In this document: positions 46,592 to 56,926 of the stretch, piece by piece
Layout: each line of letters begins with the position of its first letter
Position numbering within the stretch: the first letter of the stretch is position 1
Source of the DNA: Cyrtodaria siliqua
Lineage: Eukaryota; Mollusca; Bivalvia; Adapedonta; Hiatellidae
NCBI GenBank assembly: GCA_037043455.1
Contig: JAWPHD010000007.1
Coordinates: forward strand, 372,001-436,000
Reading direction: 5' to 3'
Length of the DNA stretch: 64,000 bases
Notes under the pieces: generated by a model
Told to the model about the DNA's origin: nothing
What the model saw: the letters and a program-made list of their open reading frames with translations, nothing else
The model's database searches: none
Made by a program: the position numbers and the translations under genes

Positions 46592-48179
46592 GACTTAAGA
46601 AAATGGCCCTGAAGTGTCATGCAATATGTTGGGCCATATACAAATATTTTACGAAACTACTACCGATTAAATCTGATTAGTTCAACGATTCTGTTTATGA
46701 GTAGTCTCTATGTATTACATCTTCAATAACATTTTTAAGCTAAAACATTGCCGAAAGTCCCTCAAGCAAAAATTAAACAAATAATCCGCCAAATAACTTC
46801 AAAATTACCCTACAAAACTGTTTATCAAAACTCTATCCATTTGTTGAGTTCGTATAATAGTATTTGTGCCAATTAAAATAATAGGTTTATTCACGGTTTC
46901 TTAATCTTGATCATTCGCCGCCTGATCGACGACAGGCGTCTGCTCAATATCTATAAATAGAACGTACTTCCCGTGTCATATCAAGGACAGCACGTACAGC
47001 AGGTACGTGTCTACTATGTACTTATATATACACACCCTATGGCAGTTTGTTTTAAAATATAGTAATGTATACTATTATAAGACTTCTAGGGGTCTATTCA
47101 CCTGCTACATACACAGTCACACAAACGATACACGGGTCTCTTTTTGTATAATATGGCTTGTCAACGTATTGGGACTTCTAAAGATCAATGATCTACGGCG
47201 TTGGTTCAAGTCTCGGTCGTGCCACACGATTTTATATTATGAGAAAGTTGCTGATTTTACTTGCAGAAAGACGATGGTTCTACGTAAGCATCTTGCAGGC
47301 AGTAATATATTATTGTGACGGAGTCTGATGTGTGCTTCTCAAGCGCGAAAGGTCTGACACTATATTTCCTACTCAGTCACAATATTTGTAGACATATTAA
47401 TTAATGTATATGTCTATGTAATTGTATACGCGAACTGTCATAGCATGATGAGAAACTTACCCGCTGCTAACACTTTGCTCTTCCACTGCAATCTACACTG
47501 TCTTTTTCCTGGCGAGAATGAATTGTCGGTGTTACAATTGTAACAGTGCACAGTACGAATCGAACCAAGGTCATACCTCAATTCGTTCAGTATATTTTTA
47601 AATAAAATTAATCTTTTTGGAAAGAAACGCACGCACTCAATCCCTCAGCTAAAAACTGCTAAAAACTGTAGCTCAACAATCTTTCTGCCATCTCTCCATG
47701 TTTGGGTAGTTGGAATGTCTGTTTGTGTTTTTGACTGTGTTTTACATAGATTTGATATATGTTACGTTTTAGATTTTGTAATAAATTTTCCTTTGTTACG
47801 CGCCTTCATCTTGTGACACTAATTTAAATGGGACTGATCGTTCTGAAGTCATTTCCGTTAACGGAAAAAAACATTTGCATTTTAACTATTTTAAGCGTGC
47901 ATTTAAATTGTAAACCGCCTTCGAATAAACACTTGCTTTTTACGATTAATAAACCTCTCAAACAATAACAGTAATATATAAATGCGTGTTTAAATATCAG
48001 AATGAAGTAATACATAATTAATACAAAAACATACTTATTGATTTCAATAGTATTCTATTGACTGACACGATGGTGTACTGCCTTACAAGCATGCAATGGG
48101 ACACATTTAGACTATTTGAAGAATATGGGTAATTCTACTCACCCTGGTGTTATATAGCGTCACTGGATAAAACTTTCAA
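46592..48179. other. No gene seen; possible degenerate SINE at 47,190-47,300
   Basis: Around 47,190-47,300, GTTGGTTCAAGTCTCGGTCG and ATGGTTCTACGTAAGCATC with the intervening GAGAAAGTTGCTG faintly recall the SINE at 37,383. A 103-codon frame at 47,007-47,318 overlaps it and has no motif. Confidence 0.3.
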
Positions 48180-48295
48180 TATCTCAGTAAGATACTGTTT
48201 TAAAATGTGGCTGTTTTTGTCGAAATATCCGTTATAAAATTTTGCCTTCTCCATGGCTAAATGGAATTAAGGCGGGACCACGTAATGATCGATAT
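48180..48295 (+). repeat. Third copy of the long inverted-arm repeat (partial)
   Basis: TTGTCGAAATATCCGTTATA, TGGCTAAATGGAATTAAGGC and GGGACCACGTAATG match the right arm at 41,613-41,888. It is directly followed by unrelated DNA, showing that the arm end also occurs alone. Confidence 0.7.
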
Positions 48296-48699
48296 GCAAC
48301 AAGTACAGTTAACGTTCTTAGTAAGATCATTTTAATGCTAATGATATACATGATAAAGTTTTTACAAATTAAAAATAGTTCTTTCATTAAAATATAACTG
48401 AAAATAAAAGTTAAAAATAACAGATTTCACTAATAACCATGAATTCTTTCATGTAGCATATGATATATATTATATTTAATATGTCTTTCCAATCTTTCTT
48501 GATTTTAAGACGTGTTCTTTTTTTCCCCAATCAGGGAGGCGGTACATAATACTTTTTAATTGCCTCTTGCGTGAGTAAACTAATATTGTTTCGGTTCAAG
48601 AACATGTCTAGCAAAATGTCACCTTCATTGCATATGTATATGTAAAAGCTTCCATATGGCCTATTTATGTTCCCTAGGTTGTATGGAGATATATCCTTA

Positions 48700-48985
48700 T
48701 TTGTTTTACCGTGGCTGTGTCCCGTTTTATTGGGATGATGTAAGGGTGAGGATTGGTGCACCATAGAACATTGTTTAAACACCGTCACCCAGATGTCTTT
48801 TTCAATATGATTTCCACAAAGCGGTAGCCCTATTGTCCACCCGTTTGAGTTTGTTATGGCACTAACCGGCCTTATTTATTTATCCTTGTAGTTGTGTGTA
48901 TTTTTTTTTTCGTTCGGTTTGCGCGTTTTAGGTTGACTGTGATCCTTAATTCCAACATTTCCCGCTCGACTTTTATATCAACATT
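48700..48985 (+). mobile_element. PLE family 1, 3' UTR and tail
   Basis: The plus strand has GTGTCCCGTTTTATTGGGAT, GGTGCACCATAGAACATTGT, AAGCGGTAGCCCTATTGTCC and GGTTGACTGTGATCCTTAAT, ending near CGCTCGACTTTTATATC. It is 5'-truncated with no coding part. Confidence 0.65.
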
Positions 48986-49528
48986 TAGGATTTATAATCT
49001 ACTAACGTTTCTTCTGAGACGTAACATATATCACATTTGAAGGTCTGGTTTTGATAATAAGAAAATCTAATGAATATCAGTTTCAAAATTAATTACCAGT
49101 TACAAAAAAGCTTAATAAAAAACGGCGAAATATGAATATAACTTGCTATTACGGTTATAGCAAACACACACCTCGCTATAAAAATGTATCTGTGTCAATT
49201 ATAGTCTCTATCATCCAGACACACTCAAGCTGACTGCGAGCGCTAGCGAGCGTCTGGACTCACTGTTCTTTAAAATGTTTGAACGATAGACGGCACCAAC
49301 CGTCAAAACTGACTACGACGTGACGTCATTTTGATTGCAACATCAAAGTGCACGTTAAATTACGCGCAACGTTAGTTCCAATGGGATGTGTGTACGTCCT
49401 TATTAAATATACAATAAAACGAAGTTTTTCTAAAAACATAATATAATCTTACCAAATGATGTTTAAAATTTAATTTTTAGCATTAATCGTGATCCGCTGA
49501 CTATGTTTGGAGTAATTGTATTGCACAA

Positions 49529-50118
49529 CATTGCGCGTAACGTCACGTATTTTTTGACGCCGTCGTGACGTAGGGGGTGATTCCCACGGATTTCCATAAC
49601 AAACTGAAGTTGACCAATCAGAGGCCGGTGATTTTCTTTTGTCCACACCTCGTTTTGATGTCAACATTTTTAAAGAAGCTTTACTCCAAACCATCGTTTG
49701 GACTTCTTAGAGAGAAGTCTCGCGAGAGGTCTGGATGATCGAGACTATGTCAATTACAAGTATAGGTCTATTCACGGGTTCTTAAAATATCCGCGATTGA
49801 AATTGCGTAAAATGAATTGTGAGTTGGTAACTCCGCCCGACAAAGGCCGACAAAGGCCGTGTCGGGCGGAGCTCGACTATAGATAAGTACGTATATATTC
49901 CAATATACAGAAAAACTCAATTATTTCTGTAAGTTATGAACGATTTTTTTCTTCAAATAAATGAGTTTTTTGGGCGCCGCCATCTTGGATCACATACACT
50001 AACATCACGAATAACGAGATTTAGTTTCGTCAACGTCAGTTTGTTATGGGAAACACCTCCGATGTCACGATATAACGTCACGACGGCGTCAAAAATTAAG
50101 TGACGTTACGCGCAATGC
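49529..50118. mobile_element. 590-bp MITE with ~80-bp terminal inverted repeats
   Basis: Left arm 49,529-49,606 starts CATTGCGCGTAACGTCAC and contains TTTTTGACGCCGTCGTGACG and TTTCCATAACAAAC; right arm 50,039-50,118 is its inverted copy. Inside, an additional hairpin CTCCGCCCGACA/TGTCGGGCGGAG lies at 49,832-49,872. No transposase is present. The frames over it (49,463-49,886) are accidental. Confidence 0.75.
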
Positions 50119-50636
50119 TTGGTAATCAAATTGAACTGTCAGCGGATTATTCGTTCATGTCTAGTGCATAATACACGCCTGTACGAGAGTGACTGGTTCA
50201 GATTAATAACGCAGTTAGGAAACTTTACCATTCTTCTGCCTGCACTCGATATATGCTTTGTCCTATCATTTCATTTTATTTCTTTTACCGCCGATAGAAA
50301 CATTATGATAAAACATGATACCAATTTCTTAAGGCAAAGATGTAGATTTACGAGATTTAATGTGCGCAGTCTACCGGGTGCATTACTATAAACGTCAATA
50401 TGTTATGTAAAAAACAACAGACTTCAAATAAAGGAGACTTGGTCATGTCGAGCTTTTCCCGTATTATCAGAAACTACAGAAACAAAATATTTATTATAGA
50501 TATCTATATTTAAAATGGTTGCAAATACATCACTATTCGTTAAAGAGTGTTCTCTTTGTTTCTCTCAGTCATTAAAATAAATACACGTGTTTTTTTGGGT
50601 TTATAATGTTAAAAATTGAAACGTTCCAAATTACAT
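50119..50636. other. Left flank of the Maverick; terminus not resolved
   Basis: Maverick/Polinton elements end in long inverted repeats starting AG, with 6-bp target duplications. The left end of this element must be here or just right of 50,600, beyond the integrase, but its partner end is outside the window, so the border cannot be fixed. The 90-codon frame at 50,119-50,391 shows no motif. Confidence 0.35.
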
Positions 50637-51270
50637 TTCAACTAAGTTGAAATACACCATTCCTTTATTATTTCCATCACTTGCTTCAGTCGGTGTCATT
50701 TTAATACTCCGATGTTTTGTGCTATTATACTTGTCAACCATTTCTTGTAACACGTCTAAATATGTGTTTGTATTGTTTGCTGTGAAATAATTCCACATCC
50801 TCTCTTTTAATGTTCTGTTAAATCGTTCAATTACTACAGCTTTTCCGAAATTAAACGTGTGCTACATTTGGATATTATTATCAACAAGGAACTGCTTGAA
50901 TATGTTATTGTAAAATTCTACTCCTGGTCAACCCACAGCAATTTACATTGTCTTCCCATACTTACGAATTTTTTTTAATTTCTGAACCAGTTTTATTTGG
51001 AACCGGCACAACCCAAGCAAATTTACTAAACACATCAATAACAGTTAGCAAGTATGTAGTACCTTTATTATACTTTGAAAACGATTGCCTATCAACCAAG
51101 TCAGCAGAACATATTTTATCAATTTCATTAACAATCAAACGGCGTTGAGTGAACTTTCTTCGTATAGGCTTATGAAGTTCATCTGCTAACTTGTCAGTCC
51201 ATTTCAACGCCCTTTCTTGTATTTTGATGCTCCAAGACCAAGTTTGTATTAAGTACTTATAACCGGCTTA
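50637..51270 (-). pseudogene. Maverick DDE integrase (rve type), frameshifted
   Basis: A retrovirus-like integrase inserts Maverick DNA into the host genome by a D,D,E strand transfer. On the minus strand the first part shows TYLLTVIDVFSKFAW (first catalytic D) at about 51,020-51,070. After a one-base slip near 50,930 the second part shows WVDQ/EFYN (second D) and VIERFNRTLKERMW (third acidic residue and the conserved ERFNRT box) at about 50,805-50,865. A further stop precedes the IER box. The gene lies at the left edge of the element, as is usual for Mavericks, where the integrase sits near one terminus and the polymerase towards the other. Confidence 0.85.
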
Positions 51271-51282
51271 ACAATTAAATTC

Positions 51283-51930
51283 TTAGCCTTTTTTGTCCCC
51301 AAGTGATTTAGACTTACTTTTTTTTAAACCGGCCAGAATGCTTTTTTCACACATTGATTTATTACTAGGATTTTCGTCATAACAATAATGCTGCTCTTTG
51401 CAAACAGCATCTAACTCATTTGCCGGTTTTCCGCTATCAAGTGGGTTACCCGGACCGCAATATTTATAACCAGGAATTGTTAACCCCTTTTTAGGTAATA
51501 AAGGAAGTAATACTTTATGAATATCAATATTACCACCTTGCGTAATTTTAACAAACTGTGTTTTAGTAATACCGCAAGATGCACAAAAAGAAATATAAAA
51601 AGATCGGACAGGGAAAGTAGCATTCAAGGAGGACAGTCAACCACAAAACACAGAAACAAACATAGAAACAGACAAACAAGAAGGCAAAAGTTATGATAAA
51701 AGTAAACGACATCACAAACACAAAAGGGTTGACAATAGGGCTACCGCCTTGGAACGGTCAGTGGCAAAGTAGGCCACTGGGGGTTTAAACCGGTTCTAGG
51801 GTGCACCAAACCTCACACTTACCCTACTGTCATCACAAGTTGCTTTTAACATTCTTCTACCATTTTTTGCTAAAACATACTGAGGATTAACATTTTCAGT
51901 AACCATCTTTTCTTTAATACAGTAACGCAT
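51283..51930 (-). pseudogene. Maverick phospholipase-A2-like protein, split by a PLE tail
   Basis: Minus strand, ATG at 51,928-51,930. The N-terminal part (to 51,839) and the main part (51,283-51,591) are separated by the PLE tail at 51,592-51,838. The main part has the PLA2 calcium-loop motif YCGPGNPLDSG and the helix DAVCKEQHYCYD, where the family (as in parvovirus VP1) has a catalytic HD pair. Here H is kept but the adjacent D reads Y, so activity is doubtful even before the disruption. A Lys-rich tail follows. PLA2-like domains in this group are thought to help virions leave endosomes. The first residues of the 114-codon open frame that spans the junction are PLE sequence, not part of the protein. 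Confidence 0.75.
51592..51838 (-). mobile_element. PLE family 1 tail inserted in the PLA2-like gene
   Basis: About 247 bp from ATATAAAAAGATCGGACAGG to CTTACCCTACTGTCATC on the minus strand. TTGT is found at both edges in the host gene and may be the target duplication. It is very close in sequence to the tail of the 53,424-55,018 copy (shared ACAAACATAGAAACAGAC), so both probably came from the same burst. Confidence 0.85.
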
Positions 51931-51946
51931 ATATAATATGATTAGA

Positions 51947-52381
51947 CTAAACTTTGTTTACAAAATATGATTTTATAATGTTTTCATTTTCTATTAGATT
52001 GTCAGGGTTTAGCATTTTATAAAGTACATCATACATCTTATGCCCATCTTGTAACTTGTTAATGAAGAATAAACAGAAATATCCGACAAGACACTTGTTT
52101 TATCTTGATACTGAATAGTGCTGTTTTTATATTAGGTATGTAAGTAAAAACTTCTTTTGGTGGGCTAAGACCAAACGGATCGAATTACTAATTATCATAT
52201 TAGCAAGTCCAGTGCTTACCAGGTCCAGTATAGTCATCAAGATTAATAATACCGTATTCTTGTTTATTTTGTTTTGTCGGTAATTTGTTCTTGCGAAACA
52301 CTCCCCTGAATTTCTGTATACCTAACTGCTTAACCCACTTTAGTATGTCTAAGTTAGAGATAGGCCTTTTTTTGAAAACAT
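51947..52381 (-). pseudogene. Maverick adenain-like cysteine protease
   Basis: It matures capsid proteins in adenoviruses and Mavericks. Minus strand from ATG 52,379-52,381 to TAG 51,947-51,949, about 145 codons. Readable in order: PISNLDILKWVKQLGI, FRGVFRKNKLP, EYGIINLDDYTGPG, KHWTC (catalytic His), FDPFGLSPPKEV (Asp region), then in a shifted frame VGYFCLFFINKLQDG, where adenain has CGxFC. The shift falls at or next to the presumed catalytic Cys codon. In-frame stops follow HWTC, and a slip lies in the A-run after the start. No single frame covers it. It begins 23 bp left of the pVI-like gene stop and ends 17 bp before the PLA2-like start. Confidence 0.75.
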
Positions 52382-52403
52382 TTTTTTTACGAATGGGATA
52401 ATT

Positions 52404-53414
52404 CTATATGGTCCAATTTGTGTCTGCTTGTAAACCATTTCCACGATCAACTCTCAATCCTTTTCCCTTTCTGCCTACTTGCACACCTTTTCCAGTTAAG
52501 CCACTAATAAGAGATCCAATCAATGAATTTCCTTATGATGCAAGCATTCCAAAAAATCCTCCATCTTGTCGTTGATGCTTTGTCAAGTTAGAGAGGGCTG
52601 GCGTGGCGCAGTCGGTAGAGCGGCGGATTTGTAACCGGAGGCCCAGGGTTCAATCCTCCGTGGTGCCACTGAGTTCCGTCGGTGTGTTCTTGGGCAAGAC
52701 ACTTTTCCTTAGCCTCGTCCGTCGGATGGGGACGTAATCCGGGCGGTCCCGTGTATCGGTCTATCCTCCGAGCACGTTAAAGAACCATAGGAATCTATTC
52801 GACAATAAGAGTAGGGCAGGTTCCCGGATTCCTATGTATCCTTCCCCTCTCTCTGGGGCGGCTCTAAATAACCTATATTGTGTTGATGAGCCGTTAAACA
52901 ACTTTTAATTCAATTCAATTGTCAAGGTAATGGGACAACAACCTTTAGACTTTATTATCTTTTTTTTTTGTGCAAGTGTTAAATTATTTGATCCAAGAAG
53001 TGCTTGTGTTTTGTCACTAAGAATAGTTACCATCCCATTTCCGAATATTTTACCAATTCCAGTACTTGCTAAGCCACTTAGTGCTCCTGTTGCCAGAGGC
53101 CCTAATATTTTTGGAACACATTTTGCAACTGTTGGTAATATAGTTTTAGTCAACAAACCAGCTAATGCTCACAAAAAACCTCCGTTTTTAGACTGAGATC
53201 TCATTTGTGATTTTGATATATTTATATCTAACCCACGTCCGTCGTTTATTGCTTTCTTAATATTTTTAATTTGATTTGTTAACAACAAAGCAAATTTCCC
53301 AGTTAGTTGATTATTCTTTAGCCTGAGCGTTAATTCACTTTTGTTTTCATATGCTTTTGCCAGACTTCGTTTCTGGGCATCTGTCAAATTTACTGAATAA
53401 TTTTGGTAAGTCAT
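52404..53414 (-). pseudogene. Maverick minor capsid (pVI/pX-like) protein
   Basis: Minus strand from ATG 53,412-53,414. N-terminal part: YSVNLTDAQKRSLAKAY and LTLRLKNNQLTGKFALLLT, then NGGFL, typical of the Maverick minor capsid protein that resembles adenovirus pVI/pX. A TGA follows NGGFL at 53,169-53,171, and the same frame continues with the Gly/Ala-rich GALSGLASTGIGKIFG segment (amphipathic, membrane-active type). The SINE at 52,596-52,918 splits it before the C-terminal GGFFG, ISGLTGKGVQVGRKGKG part. In virions this protein lies under the capsid and is a protease substrate. Confidence 0.75.
52596..52918 (+). mobile_element. Full-length tRNA-Thr-like SINE inserted in the minor capsid gene
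   Basis: The head TGGCGCAGTCGGTAGAGCGG (A box), an anticodon-like TTTGTAA loop (TGT, Thr) and GGGTTCAATCC (B box) look well preserved. The body is as at 33,890-34,118, and the end GAGCCGTTAAACAAC is followed by AATTCAATTC repeats. It is antisense to the interrupted gene. Because the head still folds like a tRNA, a tRNA finder may call it, but the attached body makes it a SINE. Confidence 0.85.
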
Positions 53415-53423
53415 ATATATTAT

Positions 53424-55018
53424 AAAGAAATATAAAAAGATCGGACAGGGAAAGTAGCATTCAAGGAGGAAAGTCAACCACAAAACACAGAAACAAACAT
53501 AGAAACAGACAAACAAGAAGGCAAAAGTTATAATAAAAGTAAACGACACCACAAACACAAAAGGGTAGCCTATAGGGCTACCGCCTTGGAGCGGTCAGTG
53601 GCAAAATAGGCCACTGGGGGTTTAAACCGGTTCTAGGGTGCACCAAACCTCACACTTACCCTACTGTCATCCCATTAAAACAGGACAGTGTAAATAAAGA
53701 AATCCCCGCCATGATCTAATCTCTAACCAACAAGGCAGCATCAATAGGCAATATAAGTAAAACACAAATATGCTCGTGTAAATATAATACAAAAAAACAA
53801 TAGCCTAGAAAGCCACAATGAAGGTACTCAATGACTTGGCAGAAGCAAGAGCAGTAAGAGAATAAACCATTAAGGGCACGACAAGAAAGATCATGGACAA
53901 ACATCAAACGCCACCGTCCCAATGGGCTTTAGGTGGGCGTCATCATAGGGTCCACAGCCTGTCCGGTCATCGTAAAAATTAAGAAAAAAGCGTAGTGGCG
54001 AATTGTAAAAGGGTCCACCACCAAGCATGCAGTACGTTGCAAAATGATAGGGTCATAACCTCTTTTGATAAACTTTTTAACAAGTTTAACAAAGATAGTA
54101 TGAAAGTGATCATGACCAAGAATCTTACGAAGTTTATAAATCACATCACCGTAGAAGTCAGGTTGTGATAGTCCTTGTCGCAGAAGAGTCCTTAAATTAC
54201 TTTTATATTTGGAAAGAAGATCAGGGTTACGATAATAAAATTTTGAAAAGGTTTTACGAAGTTTATAGTAACGGTAACCCTGATTGAGTAACTTTTAGTT
54301 ATACAAAGATTACGAATATTAAAGTCCTCAACTCGAGTACAAGCTCTAGAAAAACGAATAAGTTGAGACAGATACACCCCATAAGAAGTTGCTGGGAGAA
54401 CATCCCCATCCAAGTCGGGATAATTAACAATGTCAAAATTAAAATCATCTCACTTGTCATAGATTTTGCTAATTATTTTACCATTTTCAATCGATAGATC
54501 TTAATCAAGAAAAGAAGCGTTATTATCAGAGATATTTTCTTTATTAAGCTGAAGTTCTTTAGGATAAATATTATCAACCATAGTTGGAAAGAAAGGGTTG
54601 TCAATGTTCAGTATGTCATCCAGATACCGAGAGGTGTCATTAAAAGCTTCGATAACGTCTGCCTGGGTATCTGGTGAAAGACTCAACATGAAATCTCTTT
54701 CATAGCAAAATAAAAACAAATCTGCGACAATTGGTGCACAGTTCGTACCCATAGGGATACCAACAATTTGTCTATAAACGGTGGTTCTATACCTGACGAA
54801 AATATTATCTAATAAGAAGATGAGTGCTTCACAAACTGCATAGCAAGTCCACATAGTATAATTGTCTAAACTGCTGTTAGTAAAAAACGCTTTAATATCA
54901 TTTCATGCAAAAAATGTAGTATTTTCTCTAGGGAATGTTTTTTGAATAAGAGAAATTAGCTTGTCTTTAATAAGGTGATGTGGTAAGGTTGTATATAGTG
55001 TAAAGAAGTCATAAGTGC
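53424..55018 (-). pseudogene. PLE family 1, 5'-truncated copy inside the Maverick
   Basis: About 1.6 kb, the cleanest view of the PLE 3' half. On the minus strand: TFLR-type linker and the RT palm with IVGIPMGTNCAPIVADLFLF at about 54,700-54,770, DTSRYLDDILNIDNP with the catalytic DD at about 54,595-54,640, NNASFLD, then the GDVLPATSYGVYLSQLIRFS region, KRGYDPIILQRTACLVVDPF and the end AVDPMMTPT at 53,929. The 3' UTR and tail run to 53,424. GIPMG, YLDD and the upstream WIPKLHK box of sister copies point to a Penelope-like RT. It sits exactly between the MCP stop (55,024) and the minor capsid start (53,414). No GIY-YIG domain is seen in this part. Confidence 0.75.
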
Positions 55019-55023
55019 TAGAT

Positions 55024-56270
55024 TAAACAATAACTAGTTCATTTCCGACAGTATCAATAACAACATCTTCCTTGTATAATACAAACGCATACACTTTATA
55101 TCTAGCGGTAGGAACGTTGTTTAATTTATATCTCAAACTAGTTGTTTTGGATCAACACTGACTTCATTTCCCTTGTATCTCAAATCGAAATATATCATTC
55201 CGAAGAGATTTTTAAAAGTACTCACATTGAGTAAAGTTCCAGTGTTTTTATCATTTTGTTTGTAAGCATTATTAATAACATCTCTGAATATTCTTATGAT
55301 ATTAGCATAACTATATTAGGTTTCTGAATAATAAACTCCATTTACAACTTCCAATCTAGCTGATGATCATCAGCAGCATTGAGCTTAAACGTATCCAAAA
55401 GATGAGGATTTTGTGTTTGAGAAGAACTCTTGTCGGCCCTTTGCAAATACACAGAAACATGTTTGGGATTGTAAACACCAGCCGTTATTCTAAATACAGA
55501 TTCTGTTAGGTGAGTACTTCCGCTTTCTTGTATCATTTCACGAAGGTAAGTCCATCTTGATGCTGTCATGTGATTTTCCATTACATAACGTAAACCATAT
55601 GAGTTGAATATCATTCTAGGTATCCACAAAACTAATTTATTAATATCTACTCGACCATCATCACCACCTGATTTGAAAATTGACACATTATTATCTGTCA
55701 ATTGCAAGTCGATTTGAATCTGACTAGGAGGAAGCATGTTTGTTTCCAAACCTTCAAAAAGGAATATTTGTTTAATGGAATGATAGAGTCAACTTTTTGA
55801 TTAGTTATGATTAAAGCATGGCGAATCGCAAATCCTGGATTATAATCATTTCGAGATGCTGCAGTATCAGTACTATCTAAATAAAAGTAATCGTTTGTTC
55901 CGGTTGTCTTTGCATAGTCATCAGAAATATCAAGCAAGCTTTTGACATTAACAAATCTGTGGAGATTATTTCCATCGCAAACTATTTTTTCATTTTGCTT
56001 TACTTGCATTTGATCAATCAGTGAAGCTGCATAGTTAATTAGAGCAATTTCATTGGCAGCCGCCAAAGCAGCTCCATAAGCAAGCTTGTTTACTTGGAAA
56101 CTGATTTCAAAATATGCCTTATACCAATCAAAGTGAGAACTTATATCATTTAGTGTAAACTGATAACCACTTTTAATTTGCCTGGTAGCATTTCCTGGTT
56201 GTGTTATAGGAGTATCTAACTGAATAGGTACATGTTCATATCTAGTATTATATTTATCACTTCGAAACAT
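55024..56270 (-). pseudogene. Maverick major capsid protein (double jelly-roll)
   Basis: The hexon-like trimer forms the icosahedral shell. Minus strand from ATG at 56,270 to TAA 55,024-55,026, about 415 codons in three frames. The first part (56,270 to ~55,750) has PITQPGNATRQIKSGYQFTL, then SHFDWYKAYFEISFQV and ALINYAASLIDQMQV; the second (55,749-55,342) has ASRWTYLREMI, SVYLQRADK; the third has NGVYYSE, FRDVINNAYKQNDKNTGTLL, GMIYFDLRYKGNEVSVDPK and ends GNELVIV. Frame changes lie near 55,750 and 55,340, and a stop near 55,315. The pattern of the C-terminus is typical of Maverick/adintovirus hexons. Confidence 0.85.
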
Positions 56271-56291
56271 CTATGTATACTAGTAATTAGA

Positions 56292-56924
56292 TTATTTTTT
56301 ATTAATTAATCGATTAATTCTTGCATTAATATTTTTGGTTCCTCTTCCGGATAATAATCTGTTAATTTTTGCATTTATATCTTCTTCAGTTTTAGCTACA
56401 ACTTCTTTTTTATTATCAGCCTTTGTAAGTTCTTTTAAAATTATCTCACCTTTTGGTTTAGGTTTAATAACTGAAACTAATTGATCAGCAGCCATTTTTC
56501 CTACTTCATCTCCAAGTTTCTTAGAACCACTCTCTATAAATACTGATAAAGGTGATCCTTTGAGAGCAACAAACACAATTCAGAGAATAAAGCAGCAGAC
56601 TCGGTTTTATTGAGTCTGTTCATGAGAAGTAATGAAAGAAGCAACACTTCTCACGCCCCCTAGCACCGGCTTAGGCGGTATTCTACTTTAAAGCCACCTA
56701 TATTGGGCTCGTTGGTCCCAAAGGACCAGTAAAAAATAACACTATGATTTGTTTGCCAGCAGTTTTTAATGCTTTCTTGCCTGCTTTCTTGACTCACTAA
56801 ATATCTTTGAGCCAACCTTTGAAAAAATGTCAAATATACATGTACAAACTCCAGTTAATCGGTCAACTCGAGTATATGTTCCTGTGCTAGTGTCATACTT
56901 TTTTTTAAACATGCCATATAACAT
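56292..56924 (-). pseudogene. Maverick basic core-like protein, interrupted by tail-2
   Basis: Minus strand from ATG 56,922-56,924: MLYGMFKKKYDTSTGTYTRV followed by FSKVGSKIFSESRKQARKH, a start typical of a small basic protein encoded next to the Maverick capsid genes. After the tail-2 copy (56,543-56,722) it continues as ESGSKKLGDEVGKMAADQLV and a Lys-rich C-terminus ending INRLINKK at 56,292. The C-terminus contains two similar turns, DINAKINRLLSGRG and KNINARINRLINKK. DNA binding or core packing is inferred from composition only. Stop codons lie before and inside the interruption. Confidence 0.65.
56543..56722 (-). repeat. Tail-2 repeat inserted in the Maverick
   Basis: AAATACTGATAAAGGTGATC, AGACTCGGTTTTATTGAGTC, ACACTTCTCACGCCCCCTAG and ATTCTACTTTAAAGCCACCT: the best preserved tail-2 copy, here without any PLE coding sequence. 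The palindrome GACTCGGTTTTATTGAGTC could form a 6-bp stem in RNA. Confidence 0.75.
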
Positions 56925-56926
56925 AT

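Noticed and set aside
49463..49886. Overlapping frames on both strands as small genes
   Set aside because: They lie within the MITE at 49,529-50,118 and span its inverted arms.
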